Part shown: positions 32,756 to 43,592 of the stretch, in pieces
How positions within the stretch are numbered: position 1 is the first letter of the stretch
Layout of the letters: every line of letters begins with the position of its first letter
From: Microstegium vimineum
Lineage: Eukaryota; Streptophyta; Magnoliopsida; Poales; Poaceae
DNA: 64,000 nucleotides
NCBI GenBank assembly: GCA_022036555.1
Contig: CM039128.1
Location: 7,248,839 to 7,312,838 of the forward strand
Reading direction: 5' to 3'
Notes under the pieces: model-generated
Databases searched by the model: none
The model's input: only the letters and a program-made list of their open reading frames with translations
Told to the model about the DNA's origin: nothing
Made by a program: the position numbers and the translations under genes

Positions 32756-35250
32756 GTGGTGAATTCAGAAGAGCATTTGTCTTGTTTACAATAAGTGTCC
32801 TTCTAGCATCAACTACAACGACCTATGTTGATTGGAGTTACATAGAAGTGGATCGAGATTGTATCAAAAATTAAGAAATTCAATTGGGGTCAATTCACTC
32901 TGAACCATTTATTCCACTCATTGCATAGTTACATGACACAGGACAAAGTCACCCTACAGGGCAATTTGGCTCTACTACAGGTTTGTTCTATATGGGATAA
33001 CCAACACCTATAAACACTGTTTATTTTTTGTCTGATGTATTTTGTTCATTTTGTCCCATAGTTTTGGTACTGGGGGCGCGTCATTTTGGCCGACACATAC
33101 GGGTCGACTACAAGAAAAAAAATGGCAATCCAACCACCATATATGGTGTTCTGGCATGATACCAATGCTACTGCTCAAACATTTGCTTACTCCAGGGAGG
33201 GGATAAATGGAGCATATATATGTTTCCAAACATAGAATCAATAAGTTTGTTGTTCTTACGCGTACAATCTAACTATCTTAAGTGTTCGTAGCTTATGTTG
33301 CCCATTTTTTTGTCACCATCTAACAAAAAAATGAAGCAACAAAAGAATCAATGTCACAAGCGCGAGAAGCAAAATGTGCACCCATGGGGTAATGAAAAAT
33401 TCACCAGTACGCGAGCAGGGTCTAAGCATACAAGTAAGTATGTCATCTATTTATGTGTCCTAGCTCATTTGTCTGCCTATTTCATTATCTCCTAATTATT
33501 TAGATGCAAAGCCATGAGGATTGGAAGAATGACACCAAAATGGACCTTGCACTGCAAATGGACAAGAAACTTGTTGATATGGAATACAAACTTGATATGA
33601 AAATGATATAAAAAAAGGAGAAGTTTACTAAATTTATAAGGGATAGAAGCTGATAATGCATACAAACTTGATATGAAAATGATATAAAAAAGGAGAAGTT
33701 TGCTAAATTTATAAGGGATAGAAGCTGATAATGCACAAATGCTACCCATGAATGCTTCATTCTCTAACAATGTGTCAAAAGCCGAGAAATCCGATAGCTA
33801 GTGCAGCTTCTTGTTGACCAATCTACTGCTAAACCTACACATGTTCAGCCACCTATACCTTCGTCTCCACAAGTTCAGTCACCTATGCCTACTTTTGCCT
33901 GTTTTCAGATATTGCATCATCACAAGTTCAGTTGTCACTAGTTCATATCTGATGCTAGAATTGATACTTTGCAATTTAACAAAAAACACAAATTGCAGGA
34001 ACCACGAAAAAGCGTTTTCCTGATACATGCGAAAAATAAATGTTGAAACAGCCACTACAAGAAATGGTACGATGGTCATGCAGCAGCTATGCGACCCCTG
34101 TACAACACACATCAAACAAAGGAAGTCCATTATCGACATCGATTACGATATGCAAAAAAATTGACACTGTCATTGTCGTCTTTGTAAAACGAAATTACAA
34201 CTATGCTAAGGTTGTAGACATAATGAGAACCACTAGGCTCTCCTAGTGCTCAATTTTATAAAGACATTGGTACAAATCCTTGACTCTCTAGGAAATCAAC
34301 ACAAAGATCTAGAGATTGTGAAGTCATTGGTAAGTACAGATCCTCTGTGTATCACGCATCACCTATTGTTTTGTCATCTACAACTACATATTGATCGAAA
34401 TTCACATGTATCTCACCATCCACTAGGTGCAAGGCATACAGTCATGCATCGACTCTTCGGTATTTGAAACCTCAATTAACTTGGACAATTGGGAAATAGT
34501 ACCCTATCATCATACCATACCAAAGCAAGATGGGTACTTACTCATTTTTCTCTATATATATTAATAATGCACTCTGATTCCTTATGTTTATGTTCTATTG
34601 CAGTCATTCATGTGGACATTTATAATAAAATATATATACTGGCATGGGACGGAGAAAGAAAGGTTGATGATTTCTCAAATGTGAGTCTTACAATTATTGT
34701 CAATTATATGGCCGATGATTTCACAAAAACTGATATGTGACAGTGCACTACTTTCGCTTGTATAGGCACAAATGCAAAATTTTAAATATAGAATATGCAC
34801 AAGGTTACTTTATTCTAAGCGCAACCTGAAACACTTAACCTCATACGAAAAAACTATCATGGTATGTGGTTTTACTTCATATTAAAATTAATCATTCAGT
34901 TGGGACAATTTGTTTAGGACTGCACAAAATGACCTGATCTATTTAACATTTTGTGTTTGATGATATTTAGAAGGAAGATTACTTTGCGTAGAATCCAAAG
35001 GAATAATCAGGGCATTAGCAGGATGAAGAAGATGCAGGCGATGTGCAGATAGTATCGCCAACAACCATTGTGGCTACCACAAAAGTAACTCCAGCATCCT
35101 CAACGCCCAACATGAAAGGAACCAAAGGAAAGAAAGATCTGAAGGAAATAAAGGGGAAGAAAATACAGCATCGGGATCTACAATAAGGAAAAGAGGACGA
35201 CCCTAGAAGTTGGAGAAAGCTCCTCCTAACACTGCTGTGGTGGAGCAATT
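32756..35250 (+). repeat. Distal right arm of the large palindrome
   Basis: After the GTGGT duplication the sequence continues the inverted copy of about 22900 down to 20370. EFRRAFVLFTISVLLASTTT can be read at about 32762-32820, and a segment near 34620-34735 reads IYNKIYILAWDGERKVDDF. These resemble plant Ulp1-type proteins of MULEs. Stops and frame changes make it a pseudogene. The end is near GTGGAGCAA at 35240. Confidence 0.72.
33585..33735 (+). repeat. 76 bp tandem duplication inside the right arm
   Basis: The unit starting TACAAACTTGATATGAAAAT at 33585 is repeated from 33661 with only a few changes. It lies in a segment with no partner in the left arm. Confidence 0.85.
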
Positions 35251-35990
35251 CAGCACCACACATATATTACTAAACGAGTGAAAAGGACCAAAAGTACAGG
35301 GCCATACGATTGTAGCCCTTGGAAGCAATAATTGTATAGCAGAAATTTCTTCAAAAGCTTCTTGTAGTTTAGATATTTTGTGAACTTTAAAGACTCTTAC
35401 AAATTCCTCCTCAAGAACCGGCAAACTTAGTTACTCACGAATTCCTCCTCAAGAACAGCAAGCAACGAAACAAGCAAACTTAATTACTCACGATGGCGCT
35501 AAAGAGGGTGCACTTGTCGACCTTGGGAGGGTTGGAAATGTACGAGTCACTGCGTTCGGTGACAGAGCGTGACCCGCCGGAGTTGCGCCACCCGTATCTA
35601 GGGATGAGCTTATCCGTGCCGCTCGGGCCACCTGTCAGCTCCATCACCCTCCTCTGTCTTGCTTTGGCCGGGCTACCGAGCCGACCATCTGTGCCGCATG
35701 GCCCACCTATCAGCTCCATCACCCTCCTCTGTCTCGCTCTAGCTGGGCTACCGAGCCGACCAGGTGATCGCCCTCCCCATCGCTCGACTTAGCCTGCGTT
35801 TGCATGCCCCACGCGTGCCCTAGCAACCCGTGTGGCGCCTACCCGGTCTCTACTCTAGCCTCGTCCCAATCGTCGTGGTAATTACATGGGCCACCTTGGT
35901 AATTACATGGGCCTCCTATCTTGGGTGCTTTTGATTAGGAAACTGTTAGCCATTTGTGACTGTGTAATTATAGGATCGAGTACCGCAGTT
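35251..35990. other. Intergenic sequence with short tandem duplications
   Basis: A unit of about 75 bases containing AGCTCCATCACCCTCCTCTG occurs twice at about 35627-35763. GAATTCCTCCTCAAGAAC recurs at about 35399 and 35440, and GGTAATTACATGGGCC at about 35877 and 35898. The frames that cross them have no recognised similarity. Confidence 0.55.
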
Positions 35991-35996
35991 GCCGTC

Positions 35997-36004
35997 ATAT
36001 AAAC
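35997..36004 (+). promoter_or_regulatory. TATA-like box upstream of the small gene
   Basis: CATATAAAC sits about 105 bases before the ATG at 36106, a normal distance for a plant promoter with a short leader. Confidence 0.4.
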
Positions 36005-36105
36005 CACCTCCACCCCTCTGCCTCCATGTTATTTTGTATCGCCTACTAGTCCTCCGCCTCCACGTTTATCTTGCCTCGCCTACTGGTCCTCCTCCGCCAT
36101 TGGAG

Positions 36106-37037
36106 ATGACCAAGACACCAATAGTCGCCAGGAAGCCGTCGTTGTTGGCCATGGAAAAGGAGGCATCTTCATCTGCCACCAAGAAGATGAAGGATGCGGA
36201 CTCTTCCTTGAAGGCGATGAATAATGATCACTTTAAGAAAACCAAAGCTAGTGTCAAGAAACCCTACGCCCTGAGGAGCGACGACGACAACATCACCTAC
36301 GACAAGATGTGTGATGACTGCATGATCAATCTAGGTTTGCCCTTGTGCGTGTGCACCTCGGATTCGAGCTCTAACGCCGCGTCACCCGCATAGATGTATG
36401 TGCTCCTTTATTTCTACATGCTCCTTTGTTTGTCAAGAAGGTATGGAAGATCTGAAACAGAGACATATCTAATCTCCACTGTAGCTACACTACCGTCAAA
36501 TCTAGCCGCATATATTATTATGTTTTTTCTATACAAATTGTCATGTTCCAGGCACCTCTTAATTATTTATAAAATCCATTGATGGTTGAAATATCTGGAC
36601 ATGTATTGCCACTTCACATACAACGAATACACTACTGCTTGTACTAGATGTTCCTACTGATCACTGATTAAGCATCCGTGTTAGTTTTTGCATCAATAAC
36701 TAATTAGTTTTTTTGACAAAACTATAAATCATTTTTAGAGATCTAATTAAAATGACAATACATGTAGAAGTAACCATGATTGTAGTTCTAGTAGCATTAC
36801 TTTGACCTCCACAGCTCCACACTCATTCATGAACTTTATCTAATTAATGAATTGTATCTTTAACAGCTCCAGGTTTTACCAAGCACAGAGAACCTACATA
36901 TAGATGTGCTGGAAATGAGGTCGAGGTCCATGGAAAAGCAGTTCAAGGACCTTGAAAATAAGGTTCTTTCCATGGATGCCGAGATTAAGAAGCTTCAAAA
37001 GGTGAATGCCAAGACTAAGAAGCTTCACAAAAAGTGA
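36106..37037 (+). CDS. Possible small two-exon gene, unknown function
   Basis: The first open segment starts MTKTPIVARKPSLLAMEKEA and runs 95 residues to a stop at 36391-36393. It is basic, then has DKMCDDCMINLGLPLCVC with several cysteines. About 470 bases on, after TTTAACAG (acceptor at 36866), a frame of 56 codons reads LQVLPSTENLHIDVLEMRSR and on through a heptad-like KQFKDLENKVLSMDAEIKKL, ending at TGA 37035-37037. It looks like a short coiled coil. A clean phase-0 donor joining the two was not certain (TGC|GTGTGC at about 36349 is one option). It may be a real small gene, a captured fragment or a decayed gene. No family recognised. Confidence 0.4.
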
Positions 37038-39437
37038 TGTTTTAGGGAACAGCTCTTTTGAAATAATATTTTAGAGAGCCACATTACTTTATGTTGTGGC
37101 ATTGAAATGTACTATGACTGCATTGTAATCTGAATGAACATATTGCAGTGACATTGTTTTGTCTTGCATTGTTCCATACTTGTGTGAAGCCATTTTAAAT
37201 TTCTAGTCTTTATATATTGTTTTCTCCTCGTGTTTGCCATCTCCTCTCGATTCTCTGTCATTTAATTGTTTACAGATTAATCCATAATGATGTCCTAGAA
37301 CAACTTACTTTCAAAATTATCACTAGTCAGCACAGAGCCACACACGAATAATTTCCTAGACCTGCAGCTCTTAAAGGGTAAAAATCAACTGACTGAACAA
37401 GAAAAGTGTTCTCTCAGCCACAGATAACTAACAAACAGGAATTGCCATAGCTACATACGACTATTACAGACCACGTCCTGAACTACAATACCCATATCAA
37501 CGGTCTTAATAAAGGAGAACAGTAATAGTTGTTCGGCTTTAGTTAAAAGCACAAGCATGTTGGCATTTTTTGTGTATGGGACGGACGTTTTTGGCATTTC
37601 ATCGAGCACCTTGACAACACTCAACGACAAGGGCATATCACACAGATGCTGGGAACCTTACCATGCTCAGAGAGGAAGGAGAACACAAGACACGAGCACG
37701 GCGCTGGAGGTGGAGAGGTGGTGGACACAGCGCCCCTGCCCTATAGTCGGCGGGCAACCCGCGTGCTGCCGCCCCCACACCGCACTGCCGACCCTCACCG
37801 GCTCTGCCCACCGCGTCTGCCGACCTCACCTGGCACTCCGCCATCGCCAACCTGCACTCATGTGTCGCCATCACCGGCACGGGGCAAGTGTGAGGCAAGG
37901 ACAACACGCCACCACCGGCAGCTAAGGACACAGGCAACGACAACGCCGCGCCCACCACCGGTCGTGGCTCAAGGGAAGCGGCGAGTCCTGCGACCCATCG
38001 CAGTGACGAGATGAGGAAGTGGACTGGGAAAAACAGCCCGCGGATGGATTATGGGTTTGCGGGTTTTGGATGCGCTGTTTTCGAGTCTAATAGTTATATA
38101 CACCCAATTGACAGTACAAATCTCAAAACAAAATCAACGGTCCAAAATTCAACAAATAAAAACAAAAAGAAATTGTCGACATAAATATAGCATAAATTGC
38201 ATTGTAAGATTACCCTCTAACCCTTACGAAAAAAATGAATTATCATTTCTCTATTTGGTGCTTTATCATGTTCGGACCCCACCAACCATAGATGTAGCTA
38301 ACACCTCTCATAGCCTCTCCAACCATAGTAAAAAATCTCAAAAAACAATAGTGTAAAAAACAATTGAATGGGCAGTACTACATCCAAATAGATTATGACA
38401 AGATTAGAAAAAAAAAATAACACAAAGTGTTTAGGTTTCCGGCTGCTTACCTAGAAGTCATGGTTGTTACACATTTGAAAGGCGATTGATTGATGACCAG
38501 TGAAAGACAGTAAAATCGAGAGAACTTCAGAAGATGAACAGCCCAGGTGAACAACTCACTCAGAGTGACGGTCCTCGATGAACAAATTAGTTAGCATTAC
38601 CTAAAACAAAAGCCAACTGTAATTAACACATCTACATCAAACTGAAAAAGAGAAGCTTCCAGCCTAAAAACAAATTTGAGTTTGACACTATGAAGCATTG
38701 CATGGCGAAGTTACCTGAACACCGTGATCCAACTGATTGCCAGGCATCTACGTACCTAATACGTGCTGTATAGGCGATGCTGCATGAGAAAAAGAGGATG
38801 ACAACGGGCACATGGTGATCGAGCTAAACAGTCAACAGTGATTAATTTTGAAAATAATGCATTTTGTTGAGCTCTTCTCCCCTACTAGCAGCTAATCATT
38901 AGCATCCAGCAGATCGATCGCCAAGGCCGCAGGAATCAGATTGCTAATCAGTTGCATCCCCCGGTTGCAAGGACTTGATCAACAGCAGCATTTGACCATT
39001 CATGAACACGTCCAGGCAAGGGCGGATCTATAGGTGGCTAGTGGATTTTGGTGGGGCTCCAGCCAGCCCTCTACAGCCAGTGTGTCAATGAAAATATAGA
39101 GGAAATTGAGGGGGAATAGGAGAAAGAAGAAAAAATAGAGAGATTAGAGAAAGAAAAAAATATTAGCCCCCGCATCAATCTTGTTTTGAGAGGTTGATGG
39201 AGAAGAAAAGAAGAAAAATAGATAGATTAGAGAAAGAAGAACAGATCAGCGTCATTCAATCTTGTTTTGGATCCGCTGCTACGTCCAGGGGTAGCGGGGT
39301 TGTTGTCATGATGATCGAGATCAGCGACGACAGGGCTGCCGGAATCGGCGAGACGACACGCGGTGACATCGCCCGCGTGAAAAAACACGAGTTCATCGGC
39401 GAGACGACAAACGCGGTGAGTTTGCCCGCACGAATCT
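37038..39437. other. Intergenic sequence, unassigned
   Basis: 37560-38020 is GC-rich, with short frames on both strands that are rich in P, R, H or A and look like chance frames. 38090-38400 is AT-rich. At 39115-39272 a unit of about 80 bases (ATTAGAGAAAGAA...CAATCTTGTTTTG) is tandemly duplicated. GGGCGGATCTA at 39015 and GGATCCGCTGCT at 39270 may be the ends of an old element. Confidence 0.4.
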
Positions 39438-39466
39438 AATGAACAGTAGAGAGAGGGAGAGAATGA
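39438..39466. repeat. Target site duplication of the LINE, left copy
   Basis: A 29-base sequence beginning AATGAACAGTAGAGAGAGGG is repeated exactly at 46830-46858. Nothing else in that neighbourhood repeats it. Confidence 0.85.
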
Positions 39467-39661
39467 ACAGTTTTTTTAGATTAAGGAACAGAAAAGGTTC
39501 CGGCCTCCCACATTCACAAGTGAACGGGTATAGCCCAACGGACACACATAGACCCCGGTGACCACACACCGTTAGTCCAAGCTCATGCTCACAAAATAGC
39601 CAAGACAACAAACAATTGTAAAAAGAGACAAAGGCCTCATAACTAGTTCTGTGAACTAAAA

Positions 39662-40773
39662 CTATGGCACCAGCCCCTTTTCCAAAAAAAACGCAGCATC
39701 ATCCCCTCTAACTGGTTGCATCCATTCTTGAAAGTTTCTCTCTTCCTCTTTAGACAACTGCGACCACTGTCTGATCCAATAAGTCCCCCTGAAGATTACC
39801 TGCAAACAAGAGTTAGTACTTTTCTTACTGAAGACCATATCATTTCTATTCAACCACAAAGCCCAGCACATAGCTGCTAATCCCACTACAATCTGATTTC
39901 TCAAACTAGGAATAAAACTCCTAATCCACGAACCAAACAAGTGTAAATTATTTTTGGGTGGTTGGATGTTAAAAGTGATGGATATAGTACTTCACAAGAA
40001 ACGTGCCAAACGACACTCAAAAAATAGATGTTTAACTGTTTCTTTTAGGCCACAAAAGCTACAGTTCTCATCTCCCTTCCAGCCTCTCTTTAATAAGTTG
40101 TCCTTTGTCAAAATAACACCACTTTTTAGGTACCATAAGAAGATCTTTATTTTCAGGGGTAATTTTGCCTTCCAGAACACCTCACTTTTACTAGAACTTT
40201 CAGGTTTCATGACTTCTCTGTAAAGAGGTTGCGTTGAAAAACTACCATTCTTTCTTAACATCCATCCAAAACTATCTCTGTTCTCATTCAAAGCATGAGG
40301 CCCAACCAAACTGACCAACCTAAGCCACTCAGTCAGCCTATCACCCACAAGCGCCCTTCTAAATGAAATATTTAGAGGAATCGAGTTTAGCACTTTGGCT
40401 ACCGTATCTCCCTTCCTTCTTACCAGCCTGTACAAGTCAGGAAACAAGTGTTTTAACGGGTTTTGACCTACCCACCAGTCCCCCCAAAAACTAGTCCCAT
40501 TCCCATCATTTACTTTGAAATCTCCCATTCTTCACCAAAAGATCTCTAACATCCATAAGACCAGCCCAAAAATGGGAATCTCCCGGTCGTTTTTCCACTT
40601 GAGACAAACACTTCTCCTTTAAATATTTCTTCCTCAGCATTTGTTGCCACATCCCATCCTCATTTAAAAACTTAAATAACCATTTAGTGAGCAGGCAAGA
40701 GTTCTGAATTTCTAAGTTCAGAATGCCCAAACCTCCCATACATTTTGGTTTACAAAGAAGGCTCCACTTTGCC
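39662..40773 (-). pseudogene. LINE ORF2, C-terminal zf-RVT region
   Basis: Minus-strand segments give KWSLLCKPKCMGGLGILNLE (about 40770), FWKAKLPLKIKIFLWYLKSG and then CSFCGLKETVKHLFFECRLA (about 40075-40015). The last is the zinc-binding motif after plant LINE reverse transcriptases. A tail with VGLAAMCWALWLNRNDMVF at about 39870 precedes the stop at 39662. Three frames are used, so at least two shifts occurred. The function would be in template binding during target-primed reverse transcription. Confidence 0.85.
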
Positions 40774-40797
40774 AACCTATATTTTTTCTTATGCTCG

Positions 40798-42393
40798 TCA
40801 CACTGTCAAAAAAAACCTAGATTGATAGTAATCTAGCCTTTTCCTAACGCATTTAGGGATAGCAAAAAAGGACATCATGAACATGGGTAAACTGGATAAA
40901 ACCGAATTGATCAACACCAGTCGCCCTCCTGAGGATAAAAGTTTTCCTTTCCAACTACTGAGCTTTTTTTGGAAACGCTCCTCTACTGAGCGCCAATCCT
41001 TATTTGATAGTTTATGGAGGTGCATTGGAATCCCAAGATATTTGAATGGGAAGCTACCCTCCTTGCACCCAAACAAATCTACAAACTCCCAACTCCATTC
41101 CTTAGCCTTCCCGAAGCAAAACAGCTCACTCTTCTAAAAATTAACCTTCAGACCTGACAGTTTTTCAAAAGACCCCAAAAGTAACTTCAAGTTCCTGGCT
41201 TCTTCAATATTATTTTCCAACAAAAGTATCGTATCATCTGCATACTGCAGAATTGAAAGACCTTCATCTACCAGATTGGGCACTAGACCCTTGAACTGAC
41301 CATTATTCTTAGCTCTCTCAACCAAGGTGGCCAACATATCTGCCACAAAATTGAAAAGGAGCGGCGAAAGTGGGTCTCCGTGTCTAAGCCCCTTTCTGGT
41401 CTGAAAATTATGACCAATTTCCTCATTTACTTTCACCCCTACTGTACCATTGTTGACTATATGTTCAATCCATTTGCACCACAACGCTGAGAAACCTTTC
41501 ATTCTAAGCACCTGCTATAAAAAGGGCCAGCTTACTTTGTCGTATGCCTTTTCAAAGTCTATCTTTAGAATGACACTGTCTTTCTTCTTTTTATGCAACT
41601 CATGGACTGATTTGTGTAGTACCACTACCCCTTCTAAAATATTTCTACCAGGCATAAAAGTTGTTTGTGATGGCTTCACCACCCTATTGGCTACCCCCAA
41701 CAATCTATTAGCCAAAACTTTAGTGAATATCTTAAAACTCACATTAAGCATGCAGATTGGCCTATATTGCTGGATCTGCTTGACTTCCCTTTGCTTTGGA
41801 ATTAAGGCAATGGTCCCGAAATTGAGACTAAACAATGGAAGTCTTCCCCGATGGAAGTCTTTAAACATGACCATTAAGTCATCTTTAATAATACTCCAAA
41901 AAACTTGGAAAAATTCCACCGGAAAGCCACCAGGTCCCGGTGCCCTGTTATGTTTCATCTGAAAAATTGCATCTCTAATTTCTTTCTCTGTGAATTCTTC
42001 GGTTAGGAGATTATTCTCCACTTCATTAACTTGTTGAATGTCTTCTGTTTGATATTCATCCAGCGAGAATTCGCTATTATGAGATGATCCAAACAAATCT
42101 TTATAATACTTTGTGATGAAAACCTTTAGGTTTTCTTGTCCTATGATGACACTTCCTTCTTGTTCAAGCTGGAAAATTCTTGTTTTCCGTCTCTTTCCGT
42201 ATTGTTATCTCCCTCCAAAAGGTTTTTAGTTTTTGCTCTTTGGAACCATTTAATCTCTTCCTCCCTAAGCAACTGTGTAAGCCTTTTGTTGACACTTTGT
42301 TTGAGGTCCAGTTCCTGTTCAGATAAGATTTGGGATTCTGCCCTTTTATCCAGGTTCTCTGCCATCATCAGCAGTCTTTCCTTTCTTTTTTAA
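40798..42393 (-). pseudogene. LINE ORF2, reverse transcriptase
   Basis: Reading minus, the domain begins at FTEKEIRDAIFQMKHNRAPG, with IALIPKQREVKQIQQYRPIC and LKIDFEKAYDKVSW holding the first catalytic Asp. GLRHGDPLSPLLFNFVADML and the polymerase motif QYADDTILLLE (about 41250-41230) are intact. KYLGIPMHLHKLSNKDW follows at about 41030. One in-frame stop lies after SWPFL at 41515 and another near 41130, and a frame change lies near 42100-42140. These are the standard blocks of L1-clade plant LINEs. Confidence 0.9.
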
Positions 42394-43262
42394 ATTCCCC
42401 ATTCGCATTCCTTGCCCAGCCTTTCAAAAACTGACGTAACTTCCTTGTTTTGTTTTGCCACTTCTGCATTGAATTAACTCCCTTTTTTTCACTGTTCCAA
42501 ACCTTTGACACGGTGTCAAAAAAACCTTCAGGAAGTAGCCAACCTAATTTAAACTTGAATTTCTGAAACTTGTCCCCTGTGCACATTAGTAAAGGTGTGT
42601 GGTCTGAAATTTCCCTATTTAAAGCATCAACCGTGACTAGAGGAAATTTTTGTTCCCATTCTGTGCTCGCTAAAATTGTGTCCAACTTTTCGTATGTTGA
42701 TACCTTCCTGGAATTTGCCCATGTAAATTTATGACCTGACATCTCAATTTCCCTCAGATCCAGCGCATCTATGATGACATTGAATAAGAAGGGCCATCGA
42801 GCATCAAAAATATCATTATTCTTTTCACATTGATTCCTTAAAATATTAAAATCCCCTCCTATCAAAAGAGGCAGAGAGATTTCCCTACAGGCCTGTACCA
42901 ACTCCGCTAAGAAGCTTTCTTTGAACTCAGGCTATGCTGCACCATATACAACCACCAGACACCATTGAAAACCACCGCATTTGTTCCTGAGACAGAATTT
43001 TATGAAAAAAATCCCCATCCTCTATACTACCTATATCAAAGACATCCAAATTGACTCCTAACAACATGCCTCCAGATCTGCCATGTGGATCCGTCCAATG
43101 CCACAGGAAATTCCTGTCACCACACAGCCTATCAAGCTTATGCCGAGAGAAATCTTTCTTTCCGGTCTCCAAGAGTGCAATAAAGTCTAAGCTTTGCTCT
43201 CTTGCCGTTCTAAAAAGAAAATTTGATTTAGACAAGTCACGTAGACCTCTGCTATTCTAAAA
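42394..43262 (-). pseudogene. LINE ORF2, endonuclease
   Basis: The endonuclease-exonuclease-phosphatase fold is visible in pieces: FIALLETGKKDF (catalytic Glu) at about 43190, HGRSGGMLLGV, then GGDFNILRN at about 42860 and REISDHTPLLMCTGD at about 42600, the SDH catalytic block. The N-terminal part is in one frame to 42927 and the rest in another to about 42368, so there is one shift near 42910. The domain nicks the target DNA. It starts right after the ORF1 stop at about 43272. Confidence 0.85.
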
Positions 43263-43269
43263 AATCCCT

Positions 43270-43592
43270 CTCATGTTAAACTAATTTTATTTATTTTCAC
43301 TTTTAACTTCCTAGAAGCTTTTTTCCGCGACGTCTTAGCGCCCGACTTTCTTTGGATGACTTTAGAATCACCACTTAGGTGATAGCTATCCTGGTCAAAG
43401 ACGTCCTCCATTAGCTCAGCACACAAAACACTAATAGCTCTCTTTTCATAATCTTCTAAACTTTCAGACTCATTCTCTGAGGGCTCTTCCCCAGAATCAC
43501 AGGGACTATCTCTCTGCAGGTTCCTGCAGCCTACCTACCTTACAAGTTGTTCCACAGAAGAACAAAAAGATCCATTCTTTTCACTCCCCTCA
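43270..43592 (-). pseudogene. LINE ORF1, C-terminal tail
   Basis: Minus-strand reading gives NLQRDSPCDSGEEPSENESE, then KRAISVLCAELMEDVFDQDS and a basic tail KTSRKKASRKLKVKINKISL before a TGA. One TAG lies upstream at about 43536. The frame is interrupted by the CACTA element at 43592/46552 and continues on the other side. Acidic then basic tails of this kind precede the endonuclease in many grass LINEs. A nucleic-acid-binding role is known for ORF1 proteins in general. Confidence 0.75.

Noticed and set aside
37638..38014. GC-rich frames of 106-122 residues on both strands
   Set aside because: Composition is biased to P, R, A and H, the frames overlap in opposite directions, and there is no recognisable domain or splice context.
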